Below, in pieces: positions 7,512 to 18,723 of a stretch of 32,000 nucleotides of DNA. The DNA is from Firmicutes bacterium ADurb.Bin248 (GTDB lineage Bacteria > Bacillota > Clostridia > Christensenellales > CAG-138), in contig MWBW01000030.1 in NCBI GenBank assembly GCA_002069725.1, positions 1-32,000 of the forward strand, written 5' to 3'. Positions within the stretch are counted from its first letter, which is position 1, and each line of letters opens with the position of its first letter. The translations under genes were made by a program, and so were the position numbers. The notes under the pieces are model-generated. The model was given only the letters and a program-made list of their open reading frames with translations. It did not search any database and was not told the DNA's origin.

Positions 7512-7798
7512 CAGTCCAGCTCGATCTTGGGCTTCTCCTTCGAGCGGCGGTAAAGCGTGATCTTGCGGCCGATGCTCTGCACGGGTTCCGCGCGGAGTCG
7601 TTCGGAAAGCGTCGTGAGCGCTTCCTGCGCCGGGACGGGACAGCTTTCGAGCACCGTCACCTTGATGAGCTCGCGCGCCTCGAGCGCGGAATCGAGCTGC
7701 TCCTGCACCTCGGGCGTGAGGCCGCCCTTGCCGATCTGATACAAAGACGGCGTCGTGTTCGCCATACTGCGCAGCTTCGCGCGCTGTTTGCCCGTCAT
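7511..7798 (-). CDS. yhbY: YhbY-family RNA-binding protein (CRM domain)
   Basis: The 95-residue protein consists of one CRM domain, as in E. coli YhbY (97 residues), which associates with the precursor of the large ribosomal subunit. The hallmarks are the opening MTGKQRAKLRSMAN, the QIGKGGLTPEV loop, a HELIKV-like ARELIKVTVLE segment, and the C-terminal IGRKITLYR strand. The ATG at 7798 is chosen because it starts the conserved segment and follows a GGAGGG site; upstream in-frame codons lie inside obg. It begins 12 nt after the obg stop, so the two ribosome-assembly genes share a transcript. Confidence 0.93.
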   Translation of the reverse strand: MTGKQRAKLRSMANTTPSLYQIGKGGLTPEVQEQLDSALEARELIKVTVLESCPVPAQEALTTLSERLRAEPVQSIGRKITLYRRSKEKPKIELD

Positions 7799-7809
7799 AG
7801 TTCCCTCCG

Positions 7810-9727
<1,918 letters not shown>

Positions 9728-9757
9728 AACCTGCCCCTTTGCCGAATCTTCCCGGTT

Positions 9758-9787
9758 ATTATAGTATGAATCAAAGCGGGAGCGCAA
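9758..9787 (-). promoter_or_regulatory. Promoter of nth-obg-yhbY
   Basis: On the minus strand TATAAT (complement of 9758-9763) has TTGCGC (9782-9787) 18 nt upstream. It lies in the short gap behind the ABC permease gene. Confidence 0.6.
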
Positions 9788-9789
9788 GC

Positions 9790-10566
9790 TCACGAGCCGG
9801 TCGAGCGAAAATGCCGCACGCCGAGCTTCCAGAGGAACCGGCACGGGATTAGGAAAAGAAGCGAGATCGGCGGCAGCAGGCAATACCACCAATGCTGCGC
9901 GCGGCCGAGCAGGTACAGGAACGGATAATACTGGAACAGCGCGAGTGGCACGACGAACGTAAAGAATTTGAGCACGCGCCCGCCGTAAACCGAGAACGGA
10001 TAGCGGCCGAACTCGCGCCCGCCGTCGGTGAAGATGTTGATGAACTCCAGCCCCTCGGTCGTGAAGAAGCACAGCGAGGCGTACACGACGAAAAGGCCTA
10101 TGAACACGGCCGTGCCGCACACGAGCATCATGAGGAGCGTCGCGGCTTTATCCCACGTCCAGGCGACGCCGCACTTCGGGATGGCGTAGGCGAACACGGC
10201 GAGCGCCTCGAGGAAGCGCCCGAGCCGCGTGAAATCCACGTTCGTGCCGAGCACCTGGAGCGCTTCGTTGCGCGGGCGCACGAGTATGCGGTCGAACTGG
10301 CCGTTGCCGAGCATCCTTGAGAAGGCGTCGAACCCGCGGCCGAAGCACTCCGCGGCGGAGAAGCACAGCAGCACCGTCGCAAAGCACAGCAGCACCTCCT
10401 CGAACGTGAAGCCCGCCACCGTATGGAAGCGCAGGAACATGAAGTACACGCCCAAAAAGGTCGTCAGCGACGTGAGCGCCTGCCCGATCATGTTGAGGAA
10501 GAAGGAGCCCTTGTGCTGCATCTGGCAGCGGAGCTGTATGCCGAGGTATTTGAAGTACAGCCTCAT
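9790..10566 (-). CDS. ABC-2 type permease subunit
   Basis: This 258-residue membrane protein has about six hydrophobic segments and belongs to the ABC-2 permeases of the DUF990 kind. Recognisable points are the N-terminal amphipathic stretch before the first helix, the GRGFDAFSRMLGNGQFDRILVRPRN coupling-loop region (the R-x2-G-x-FD-x2-L-x-R-P pattern of this family), and the conserved YP-FS-Y and PL-x-F-x-Y-P motifs near the C-terminus. It starts one base after the stop of the second permease. With the ATPase and the other permease it forms a heteromeric exporter. The substrate cannot be read from sequence. Confidence 0.85.
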   Translation of the reverse strand: MRLYFKYLGIQLRCQMQHKGSFFLNMIGQALTSLTTFLGVYFMFLRFHTVAGFTFEEVLLCFATVLLCFSAAECFGRGFDAFSRMLGNGQFDRILVRPRNEALQVLGTNVDFTRLGRFLEALAVFAYAIPKCGVAWTWDKAATLLMMLVCGTAVFIGLFVVYASLCFFTTEGLEFINIFTDGGREFGRYPFSVYGGRVLKFFTFVVPLALFQYYPFLYLLGRAQHWWYCLLPPISLLFLIPCRFLWKLGVRHFRSTGS

Positions 10567-10567
10567 G

Positions 10568-11371
10568 TCAGCCTCCCTGCACGACGAGCTTCTTTTCCGA
10601 CGCGCGCAGCCAAAGCATGCCGCCGGCTGTCAGCGCGATCGCCCAGAAAAGCTGCATGAGCATCGCCTGCGCCATTTCTGCGCCCGCGAGGTTGCCCGAG
10701 TAGATGCGAAGCGGCGCGTTCTGCCCGCTCGCGAAGGGCAGAAGCTCCACGATCGCCCTGAGCTTATCCGGGAAGAAAGGCAGGGGAATGGTCGCGCCCG
10801 CGAGCAGTTCCGAGATCGCGCCGAGAAAATAGCGGGGCCCAAGCGGGGAGATCGAGCGCAGCGTGATGACGTATACGAGCATCACGAGGGCGACCACGAC
10901 GAAAAAAGCGAGCGCCATGGATATCAGGAAGCAGACGAACGTCATGAAATCCGGCGGCAGCGAAACGCCCCAGGGTTTGGGCAGCGCGAAGGCCACCGCG
11001 AGCACGGGCACGCAGCGAAGCAGAGCGCGGGAGAGGCGCGTGCCGCAGTTCTTCGCGAACCACATGAAGTAGAGGTTCATGGGCCGCGCGAGCTCGTAGG
11101 CGACGCCGCCGGATGATATGGCCTCGAAAATATCCGCGTCGAAGAACCACAGCGCCGTCACCGCGAGGAAGGCCTGCTGCAGCCAGATGTAGGATACGAG
11201 CTCGTGGAATTCCATGGGGAACGCCGCGGGGTCGGAAGCGTAGAACGCGCGGAACGCGAGTATCTCCATGAAGCCCCAGGCGAACTGCGTGGCGACGCCC
11301 GCGAGGGCGGCCGCGCGGTATTGGAAGCTGTGTATGAAGCGGATGCGGAACACCGAAAGATACTTTTTCAT
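10568..11371 (-). CDS. ABC-2 type permease subunit (second)
   Basis: The 267-residue polytopic protein has about six membrane segments and is distantly similar to its downstream partner. Its ISSGGVAYELARPMNLYFMWFAKN segment occupies the same coupling position (G-x4-L-x-R-P-x-N/D) as in the partner, as expected for a heterodimeric permease. The ATG at 11371 overlaps the TGA of the ATPase gene (ATGA), so translation is coupled. A longer in-frame version up to 12061 would lie wholly within the ATPase gene and is rejected. Confidence 0.85.
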   Translation of the reverse strand: MKKYLSVFRIRFIHSFQYRAAALAGVATQFAWGFMEILAFRAFYASDPAAFPMEFHELVSYIWLQQAFLAVTALWFFDADIFEAISSGGVAYELARPMNLYFMWFAKNCGTRLSRALLRCVPVLAVAFALPKPWGVSLPPDFMTFVCFLISMALAFFVVVALVMLVYVITLRSISPLGPRYFLGAISELLAGATIPLPFFPDKLRAIVELLPFASGQNAPLRIYSGNLAGAEMAQAMLMQLFWAIALTAGGMLWLRASEKKLVVQGG

Positions 11372-12183
11372 ATCTTCATTTCTTTGTAGAGCGCGGCGAC
11401 GAGCTCCTCGCTCGAGGCGTTCGGGTCGGCGCCGGGCGCCTCGCGGTAGAGGCCGCGAAGTTCCCCGAACGAGCCGTCGAAGAGTATCCTGCCGCGGCCG
11501 ATGAGCAGCACGCGCTCGCAGAGCGCCGTGATGTCGTTCATGTCGTGCGTGGTGAGGATCACCGTGGTTTTTCGCCTCGCGTTGAGCTCTTTGATGAACG
11601 CGCGCACGGCGAGCTTGCTGACCGCGTCGAGGCCTATGGTCGGCTCGTCGAGAAAGAGGATCGACGGGCTGTGCAGCAGCGAGGCCGCGATCTCGCAGCG
11701 CATCCTCTGGCCGAGGCTCAACTGGCGCGCGGGCGTGCGCATGATCTGCGAAAGCTCGAGAAGTTCCGTCAGTTCCTCGAGATTCCTCTTGTATTCCGCG
11801 GCATCCACCTCGTAGATGTCGCGGATGAGCTCGAAGGAATCGACCACGGGCACATCCCACCAGAGCTGCGAGCGCTGGCCGAACACGACGCCGATGCGCC
11901 TCGCGTGCTCGCGGCGCTTTTTCCAGGGCGTGAGGCCGTCGATCGTGCATTCGCCCGCGTCCGGCGTGAGTATGCCGCTCATCACCTTGATGGTGCTGCT
12001 CTTTCCCGCGCCGTTGGGGCCGATGTAGCCGACCATCTCGCCGGTTTCCACGGCAAAGCAAACCTCGTCGAGCGCGCGGACATACTCGTACTCGCGGCGG
12101 AACAGCGCCCTGGCGGCCTCGGCAAAGCCCGCGTTGCGGCGCGCGACCTTATACGTTTTTGAGATTCCCCGGAGCTCGATCAT
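11368..12183 (-). CDS. ABC transporter ATPase
   Basis: The 271-residue nucleotide-binding subunit powers the two permeases downstream. Motifs are complete: Walker A GPNGAGKSS (55-63), Q-loop GQRSQ (102-106), signature LSLGQ (155-159), Walker B ILFLDEP (175-181) and switch His213 in TTHD. The N-terminal insert between strands (residues 14-34) and the LWWDVPV segment after the Q-loop are typical of ATPases paired with DUF990 permeases. It is shorter at the C-terminus than most (usually above 310 residues), lacking much of the regulatory tail. The start has GGAGG 12 nt upstream, slightly far. Confidence 0.92.
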   Translation of the reverse strand: MIELRGISKTYKVARRNAGFAEAARALFRREYEYVRALDEVCFAVETGEMVGYIGPNGAGKSSTIKVMSGILTPDAGECTIDGLTPWKKRREHARRIGVVFGQRSQLWWDVPVVDSFELIRDIYEVDAAEYKRNLEELTELLELSQIMRTPARQLSLGQRMRCEIAASLLHSPSILFLDEPTIGLDAVSKLAVRAFIKELNARRKTTVILTTHDMNDITALCERVLLIGRGRILFDGSFGELRGLYREAPGADPNASSEELVAALYKEMKI

Positions 12184-12225
12184 AAAGATGTGTTTCCTCC
12201 CTGCGTCGTTGCGAGCGGAGTTAAA

Positions 12226-12254
12226 ATGATACTACAAGCCCGCGTTCCTGTCAA
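12226..12254 (-). promoter_or_regulatory. Promoter of the ABC exporter operon
   Basis: On the minus strand TTGACA (complement of 12249-12254) and TATCAT (12226-12231) are 17 nt apart, about 43 nt before the ATPase start. Confidence 0.75.
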
Positions 12255-12328
12255 TAAAAAATTTGCGCGCGGCGCGTTGCGGAATAAGCGTCCGCGGCAT
12301 GGCGAAAACTAGGCGCGGGAGGTGCCGC

Positions 12329-13081
12329 ATGCTCGTTCTTTTCGTGCGCGTGCTCATATTATATCTGCTGATTTTCTTCGTGCTCCGGCTCACCGGCAAG
12401 CGGCAGCTCGGCGAGCTGCAGCCGTTCGACCTCGTGATGACGCTGCTCATCGCGGACCTCGCTGCCGTGCCCGCGAGCAACACGGGGGAGCCGCTGATCT
12501 ACGGCATCGTGCCCATACTCGCGCTGTTCCTCTGCCAGCAGGTCGTGAGCTACCTTTCGCTCAAGAGCGACGGGGTCAGGAAGGTCGTCTGCGGGCAGAG
12601 CGTGCTTTTGATCGCGCGCGGCGTCGTGCAGGAGGAGGCGCTTCGCGCCTCGCGCTATACCATAAACGACCTCATGGAGCAGCTTCGCGGCAAGAACGCT
12701 TTCACGATTTCGGATGTGGAGTACGCCATACTCGAAACCAACGGGGACGTTTCGGTGCTGCTCAAGGGCACGAAGCAGCAGCCGGATTACACCGCCTTTT
12801 CGCTCCCACCGCCGCGCGCGGCCCCGCCGTACATGCTCGTGCAGGACGGCAGGCTCCGCCCGGAGGAGCTTCGAAAGGCCGGCCGGGATGAGGCGTGGCT
12901 TCGCGAAAAGCTCGCCCTCGCCGACTGCCGCGCGTATGGGGAGGCTTTCTTCGCCTTCCTGGACAGCGACGGCACGCTGCATGTGCAGACCACGGCCAAG
13001 CGCGGCGCGCGGCCGTATTACATCAGGGACGAGCCCTGTGAGGAGATGAGCGCGTGCGCCCGAAGACCTTCAGCGCGCTAG
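12329..13081 (+). CDS. DUF421 membrane protein (YetF/YdfR-like)
   Basis: The 250-residue protein has three hydrophobic segments in the first 90 residues, then a cytosolic domain. DUF421 signatures are LRLTGKRQLGELQPFDLVMTLLIADLAA in the membrane part and, in the soluble part, SRYTINDLMEQLRGKNAFTISDVEYAILETNGDVSVL, where an R-x4-DL motif and strand pattern are conserved. Bacillus members with this fold include spore-associated proteins, but the biochemical role is unknown. The ATG at 12329 is chosen for its GGGAGGTG site six bases upstream and because hydrophobic sequence begins there. It is followed by, and overlaps, the DUF4363-like gene. Confidence 0.88.
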   Translation: MLVLFVRVLILYLLIFFVLRLTGKRQLGELQPFDLVMTLLIADLAAVPASNTGEPLIYGIVPILALFLCQQVVSYLSLKSDGVRKVVCGQSVLLIARGVVQEEALRASRYTINDLMEQLRGKNAFTISDVEYAILETNGDVSVLLKGTKQQPDYTAFSLPPPRAAPPYMLVQDGRLRPEELRKAGRDEAWLREKLALADCRAYGEAFFAFLDSDGTLHVQTTAKRGARPYYIRDEPCEEMSACARRPSAR

Positions 13082-13455
13082 ATTTCATCTCGAGCGCGCT
13101 CGCGGCGCTGTTCCTGCTGTTCCTGTTCATTTACCCGCACATCAAGCTCAACGCGATGCGGGACGACATCGTGCCGCTCTGCGACGCCGTGGTCGAGGCT
13201 GTCGAAGCCGGCGATTTTGAGGAAGCCCTCGCGCGCGGAGAGGAAATCCGCGCGCGCTTCCTGGAGGATGAAACCATGTTCCGCCTCATCTTCGACCACG
13301 AGGATGTGGACAGCGCGCTCGACGCCATAGAAACACTGCTTTTGATGATACGCCAGCAGGACGGGCCCGAGGCCGCCATCGAAACCGAAAACGTGCGCAG
13401 CATCGTCACCTTCCTCGCAGGCATCGAAACGCTGACTTTTATGAACATTTTTTAA
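13054..13455 (+). CDS. DUF4363-like small membrane-anchored protein
   Basis: The protein has 133 residues: a single N-terminal membrane helix (about 10-30) followed by helical sequence facing the outside. The first codon is GTG at 13054, with GAGGAG (13040-13045) upstream. The gene overlaps the end of the DUF421 gene by 28 nt. Short proteins of this design (DUF4363) are commonly encoded next to DUF421 genes in Clostridia, and I assign it on size, layout and this pairing. The function of the pair is unknown. An AATTGACAAT repeat begins two bases after its stop codon. Confidence 0.72.
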   Translation: MRPKTFSALDFISSALAALFLLFLFIYPHIKLNAMRDDIVPLCDAVVEAVEAGDFEEALARGEEIRARFLEDETMFRLIFDHEDVDSALDAIETLLLMIRQQDGPEAAIETENVRSIVTFLAGIETLTFMNIF

Positions 13456-13456
13456 G

Positions 13457-13527
13457 CAATTGACAATCAGGGGACGCCGTCTTCGGGCGGGAATCGCGGG
13501 GGCGGCCCCGCGATTCCCGCCCGTTCC
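13457..13527 (+). repeat. Dispersed repeat, copy 1 (with perfect 18-bp hairpin)
   Basis: The element starts CAATTGACAATCAGGG, two bases after the DUF4363-like stop, and ends CGCCCGTTCC. Inside it an 18-bp perfect inverted repeat (13484-13501 and 13506-13523, loop GCGG) forms a very stable hairpin. A second copy with the same ends and different centre lies inverted at 22487-22556 behind dacF. There is no T-run behind the hairpin, so it is not a standard terminator, though it may stop ribosomes or protect 3' ends. Confidence 0.7.
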
Positions 13528-13533
13528 GCCAAC

Positions 13534-13567
13534 AAAAAACGCCCCCCGCCGATATCCCGCCGGGGCG
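13534..13567 (-). terminator. Terminator of valS
   Basis: On the minus strand CGCCCC and GGGGCG (arms 13562-13567 and 13540-13545) form the base of a GC-rich hairpin followed by six T. A weaker hairpin (AACGC/GCGTT, 13599-13611, then TTTCTTTG) precedes it. Confidence 0.6.
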
Positions 13568-13688
13568 GATCATCCGCCCGCGGTTAACCAAACAAAGAAA
13601 CGCCCCGCGTTGTTCAAGCGAAGGGCATTTCAAAAAAATCAGCTGCTCACGATTCATCGTCGGTTGTTAGCCGGGAATCGGGAAATTG

Positions 13689-16331
<2,643 letters not shown>

Positions 16332-16362
16332 GCTTGCCCCTCCTTGTCGGTAATCAAGTCAT

Positions 16363-16593
16363 AAAAAAGAGCCCTCCCGCCTCAAAGGACGGAAGAACCC
16401 GCGGTACCACCTTCATTGGGCGCGACAGCGCCCCGCTCAAAGCCTTAACGCGGCATACGTCCCGAACTACTCCGTTCATCCGGGAGGCTCGAAAGCGACC
16501 TTCCGCGATCCGCGCCGACGGCCCTTTCAGCCGGTGAAGCCGTCTCTCTGCCGCGCGTTGCCCGCGTACTCCTCTTTCTCTGCGCCATATCTT
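16363..16593 (-). promoter_or_regulatory. T-box leader (tRNA-Val-sensing riboswitch) of valS
   Basis: On the minus strand the T-box AAGGTGGTACCGCGG (complement of 16399-16413) is followed by a hairpin with an internal mismatch and six T (complement of 16363-16368). Upstream, the stem I features AGTACG, AGAGAG and GAAGGTCGC-TTTCGAGC are present. The triplet before GC-TTTCGAGC, where the specifier sits in this T-box type, is GUC (complement of 16497-16499), a valine codon. Uncharged tRNA-Val should pair with it and with the T-box bulge, favouring antitermination and valS expression. Confidence 0.92.
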
Positions 16594-16599
16594 TTACCC

Positions 16600-16628
16600 A
16601 TCATAATGACCGCACGAGCTTTTGTCAA
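16600..16628 (-). promoter_or_regulatory. Promoter of valS
   Basis: On the minus strand TTGACA (complement of 16623-16628) and TATGAT (16600-16605) are 17 nt apart, giving a start near 16593 and a leader of about 260 nt. Confidence 0.85.
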
Positions 16629-16638
16629 GCCGGACGGC

Positions 16639-17112
16639 TCATTTTTTGTTGTTCATCATGCCGAGGAGCTGCATGAGCATGAGCGGGTTGTTCATGCCGC
16701 CCATGTCGCTCGCCTTGCCCTTGTCCCCGCCGTTCATACCGCCCAGCGCCTGCATGAGCTGTATCATCTGCATCATGTCGTTCATGCCGCCCTTGCCTCC
16801 CATGCCTCCCATGCCGCCCTGCTGGGCGAACTGCGAGAAGATCGGCGGCATCTGCGGGCCGGACGACGAAAACGGCGCCTGTTGCTGCTGCGGGGGCGGC
16901 GGATTCGGACGCTGCACGAGGGGCACGCCGAGTTGGCTGGCGATGTGCTGCCTCTCCCCCGGCGCGAGGAAAGGCTCCATCGCCGCGAGGTATTCGCCCG
17001 CGCGCTCGCGGCCCTGCTCGTTGCGGATGCGGGCGGCCATGATGTACGCCGGCGACACATGAGGCGACGCGTCCCGCTGGCTCTGCGTGGTGTTCTGCTG
17101 CGATCTCTGCAT
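16639..17112 (-). CDS. Small Gln/Met/Gly-rich protein of unknown function
   Basis: I do not recognise this 157-residue protein. It has a polar N-terminus rich in Gln and Ser, then a helical segment (about 22-62, YIMAARIRNEQ to HIASQLGV), then a Pro/Gln linker with PPPPQQQQ (about 70-80), and a C-terminal half of Gly-Gly-Met and MMQMIQLMQ repeats ending in NNKK. There is no signal peptide. The start at 17112 is set by a GGAGGGG site; an upstream in-frame extension lacks one. It is divergent from another small protein whose C-terminus shares the helical pattern. The composition resembles coat or scaffold proteins, but that is only an impression. Confidence 0.7.
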   Translation of the reverse strand: MQRSQQNTTQSQRDASPHVSPAYIMAARIRNEQGRERAGEYLAAMEPFLAPGERQHIASQLGVPLVQRPNPPPPQQQQAPFSSSGPQMPPIFSQFAQQGGMGGMGGKGGMNDMMQMIQLMQALGGMNGGDKGKASDMGGMNNPLMLMQLLGMMNNKK

Positions 17113-17136
17113 GGCTTCCCCTCCGTTCTCCCTACA

Positions 17137-17143
17137 TAGTATG
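17137..17143 (-). promoter_or_regulatory. CATACTA box (possible sporulation -10)
   Basis: On the minus strand CATACTA, the ideal sigma-G -10 sequence, lies 25 nt before the Gln/Met-rich gene. A related TATACTA lies on the plus strand at 17166-17172, before the divergent gene. Neither has a good -35 at the right distance. Confidence 0.3.
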
Positions 17144-17193
17144 CTCAAGCGCGGACATTGTCGCATATACTATCGCGAAGGGAGCTGAATGCC

Positions 17194-17511
17194 ATGAAAC
17201 GTGATCTCAGAGGAATCGGACGCGACAGGCGGCGCGACGGCGGCGCGCAACATGAAGAAAAACCCGCCGAACAGAGGGCCGCCAGGCCCGCCGAGGCGGC
17301 GTATGCCGAGGCCGGCACCGTCCAGGACGCGGTCAACCAGTACGCGAACAAATCCGAGGCGGAGCTGATGGGCGAGCTGGTCAATTTTAAAAAGCAGGGC
17401 GTGATAGACGACGACAAGCTCGCCGAGGTGTATTCGCGCCTCTGGCCGCTGCTGAACGAACAGCAGAGGAAGCGCCTCGAATCCGTGCTCGGCACGCTGA
17501 AAAATTCCTGA
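17194..17511 (+). CDS. Small protein of unknown function, helical C-terminus
   Basis: This 105-residue cytosolic protein is not recognised. Residues 1-45 are charged and probably disordered (many Arg, Ala, Glu). Residues about 50-105 are a well-formed helical region: VNQYANKSEAELMGELVNFK, then VIDDDKLAEVYSRLWPLLNEQQRKRLESVLGTL. The ATG at 17194 follows a GGGAG site. The last 35 residues share the pattern P-(L/F)-L-x4-R-x2-(L/I)-x3-LG with the divergent neighbour. A terminator-like hairpin follows. It probably acts with its neighbour; function unknown. Confidence 0.72.
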   Translation: MKRDLRGIGRDRRRDGGAQHEEKPAEQRAARPAEAAYAEAGTVQDAVNQYANKSEAELMGELVNFKKQGVIDDDKLAEVYSRLWPLLNEQQRKRLESVLGTLKNS

Positions 17512-17524
17512 CGCTTCGCATATC

Positions 17525-17549
17525 AAAAAAGCGGCGGCGCCGCCTTTTT
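17525..17549. terminator. Terminator-like hairpin, probably bidirectional
   Basis: The palindrome GGCGGCGCCGCC lies between six A and five T, placed between convergent genes ending at 17511 and 17585. A similar structure occurs at 18639-18661. Confidence 0.6.
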
Positions 17550-17584
17550 GAAATGGTTCGCTTTGTCCGGGAAGATTTAAACCC

Positions 17585-18430
17585 TCAGTTTTCAAGCGGC
17601 TCGCGCGGCGCGTAGCTGTTGAGCCACCACGCGATGGCCCCGAAGCTCAGGCACGCGGCGGAGAGCAGGCGGAAGTAGAGCGCCTGCTCCACGAAGAAGG
17701 AGAGCGCGAACAGGCCCAGCGAAACGAAGACGTAGCGGCGCACGCGGTTTCGCTCGAACGGCTTCGACACGCTTTTTTTGCGCCGTTCGCGCTCCCGCTG
17801 CGCCTCGGCGAGCACGGCGGCGTCTATGGCTTCGTCGCCGGGCAGCAGTTCCTTGGCTTCCCCGTGCGCTGTGATCTCGTCCGCCGTGACGAAGCCGACC
17901 TCCATGCCCTCGATGCGCGCGGCAAGCTCGCCGGCCTCCCGCGACACCGACGAGGTCGTGAAGATCGAAACGAGATCCGTGCCGCGGGTCTTGGCCATAC
18001 GGCACGCGCGCAGCACGTCGTCCTCCGAGAGGGGGGCGGCGCTCTGCACCGTGCACACGAGGCATTCGGGATCGAATTCCTCCTCATGCTCGATCACGTA
18101 GCCGCGCACGAGCTCGAAGAACTCCTCTCGCGTGAGCTGCACGAGCCGCTCGCGGAAGAGCTTGGCCGCGAGCGCCCTGCGTTCCCTGGCGATGAAACGC
18201 TCCATGCGGATGCTCTTGACGAGCTCCGCCGCGACGGAGGCCGTCAGCGTCGCCGTGGCGGAGAGGACGATCGCCATGAGTATGCTGTCCACCGCAGTGG
18301 AAAACCACAGATACGCGGCGCAGAGCATCACGAGCCGGAGCGCGAAGAAGTCCACCACGCGCGCGAGCGCGGAGCGCCCTTTGTAGAGCTTGCGTTTATA
18401 ATATGACAGTACGAGCCTGCGTCCTTTCAT
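17585..18430 (-). CDS. Membrane protein with degenerate Mrr-like central domain
   Basis: The protein has 281 residues: two membrane segments (about 25-70), a soluble centre (about 75-225), and two more membrane segments (about 232-270). The stretch CLVCTVQSAAPLSEDD, then RACRMAKTRGTDLVSIFTTSSVSREAGELA, then MEVGFVTADEI (residues 123-186) follows the strand-helix order of Mrr-type nuclease domains: a V-Q core strand, a helix, an F-T-T-S loop, an EA helix, and a final strand. The catalytic VQCK lysine is replaced (VQSA), so activity is doubtful. This similarity is my reading of the pattern and needs a profile or structure search. The start at 18430 is supported by GGAGGTGG. Confidence 0.65.
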   Translation of the reverse strand: MKGRRLVLSYYKRKLYKGRSALARVVDFFALRLVMLCAAYLWFSTAVDSILMAIVLSATATLTASVAAELVKSIRMERFIARERRALAAKLFRERLVQLTREEFFELVRGYVIEHEEEFDPECLVCTVQSAAPLSEDDVLRACRMAKTRGTDLVSIFTTSSVSREAGELAARIEGMEVGFVTADEITAHGEAKELLPGDEAIDAAVLAEAQRERERRKKSVSKPFERNRVRRYVFVSLGLFALSFFVEQALYFRLLSAACLSFGAIAWWLNSYAPREPLEN

Positions 18431-18506
18431 AATCCACCTCCATATGGTATATGATTCCAAAAAGCCGTTCATATATTCAATGCGCCCGCGCATTGCTTCA
18501 GGGATT

Positions 18507-18592
18507 GTCAAGGGGCCGCGGCCCCTTGACCTTCATTCCGGCTTTGACGGTATGTACGTCAAAACGGATGAAAGCCGTAGGCTTTCGTACAT
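18507..18592. other. Structured spacer: palindrome and nested hairpins
   Basis: The 293-bp gap 18431-18723 holds no gene but much secondary structure. There is a perfect 24-bp palindrome (18507-18530). TTTGACG/CGTCAAA (18543-18549, 18557-18563) competes with ATGTACG/CGTACAT (18552-18558, 18586-18592). GAAAGCC-GTA-GGCTTTC spans 18570-18586. Downstream lie a nine-base-pair stem (18596-18604 with 18622-18630) and an A5...T5 hairpin at 18639-18661. It could be an unrecognised small RNA, a leader or a repeat element; the sequence alone does not decide. Confidence 0.5.
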
Positions 18593-18638
18593 CTCGCGTT
18601 TTGCAGGCCGTCGCCAGACAGGCAAAGCGCGCAAACTC

Positions 18639-18661
18639 AAAAAGCGCAGCGCCGCCTTTTT
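18639..18661. terminator. Terminator-like hairpin upstream of nadD
   Basis: AAAAAG and CTTTTT flank a GC-rich centre, similar to the hairpin at 17525-17549. It would end any transcript arising in the structured spacer before the nadD promoter. Confidence 0.45.
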
Positions 18662-18688
18662 GGCAAACCGAAGGTTTATATTCACCCG

Positions 18689-18717
18689 TTTACCACTCAA
18701 TGGGCGGGGTGTATAAT
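18689..18717 (+). promoter_or_regulatory. Promoter of the nadD-yqeK operon
   Basis: TTTACC (18689-18694) and TATAAT (18712-18717) are 17 nt apart. The predicted start point, about 18724, coincides with the GTG proposed as the first codon of nadD-yqeK. Confidence 0.65.
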
Positions 18718-18723
18718 AAAGGC

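Noticed and set aside
9728..10120. N-terminal extension of nth into the ABC permease gene
   Set aside because: The conserved protein starts at 9727 with a ribosome binding site and its own promoter; the extension is out of frame within permease sequence.
18451..18723. Longer N-terminus for nadD-yqeK through the spacer
   Set aside because: The extension reads through hairpins and a terminator-like structure, and NadD proteins begin just before the FGGSFNP loop.
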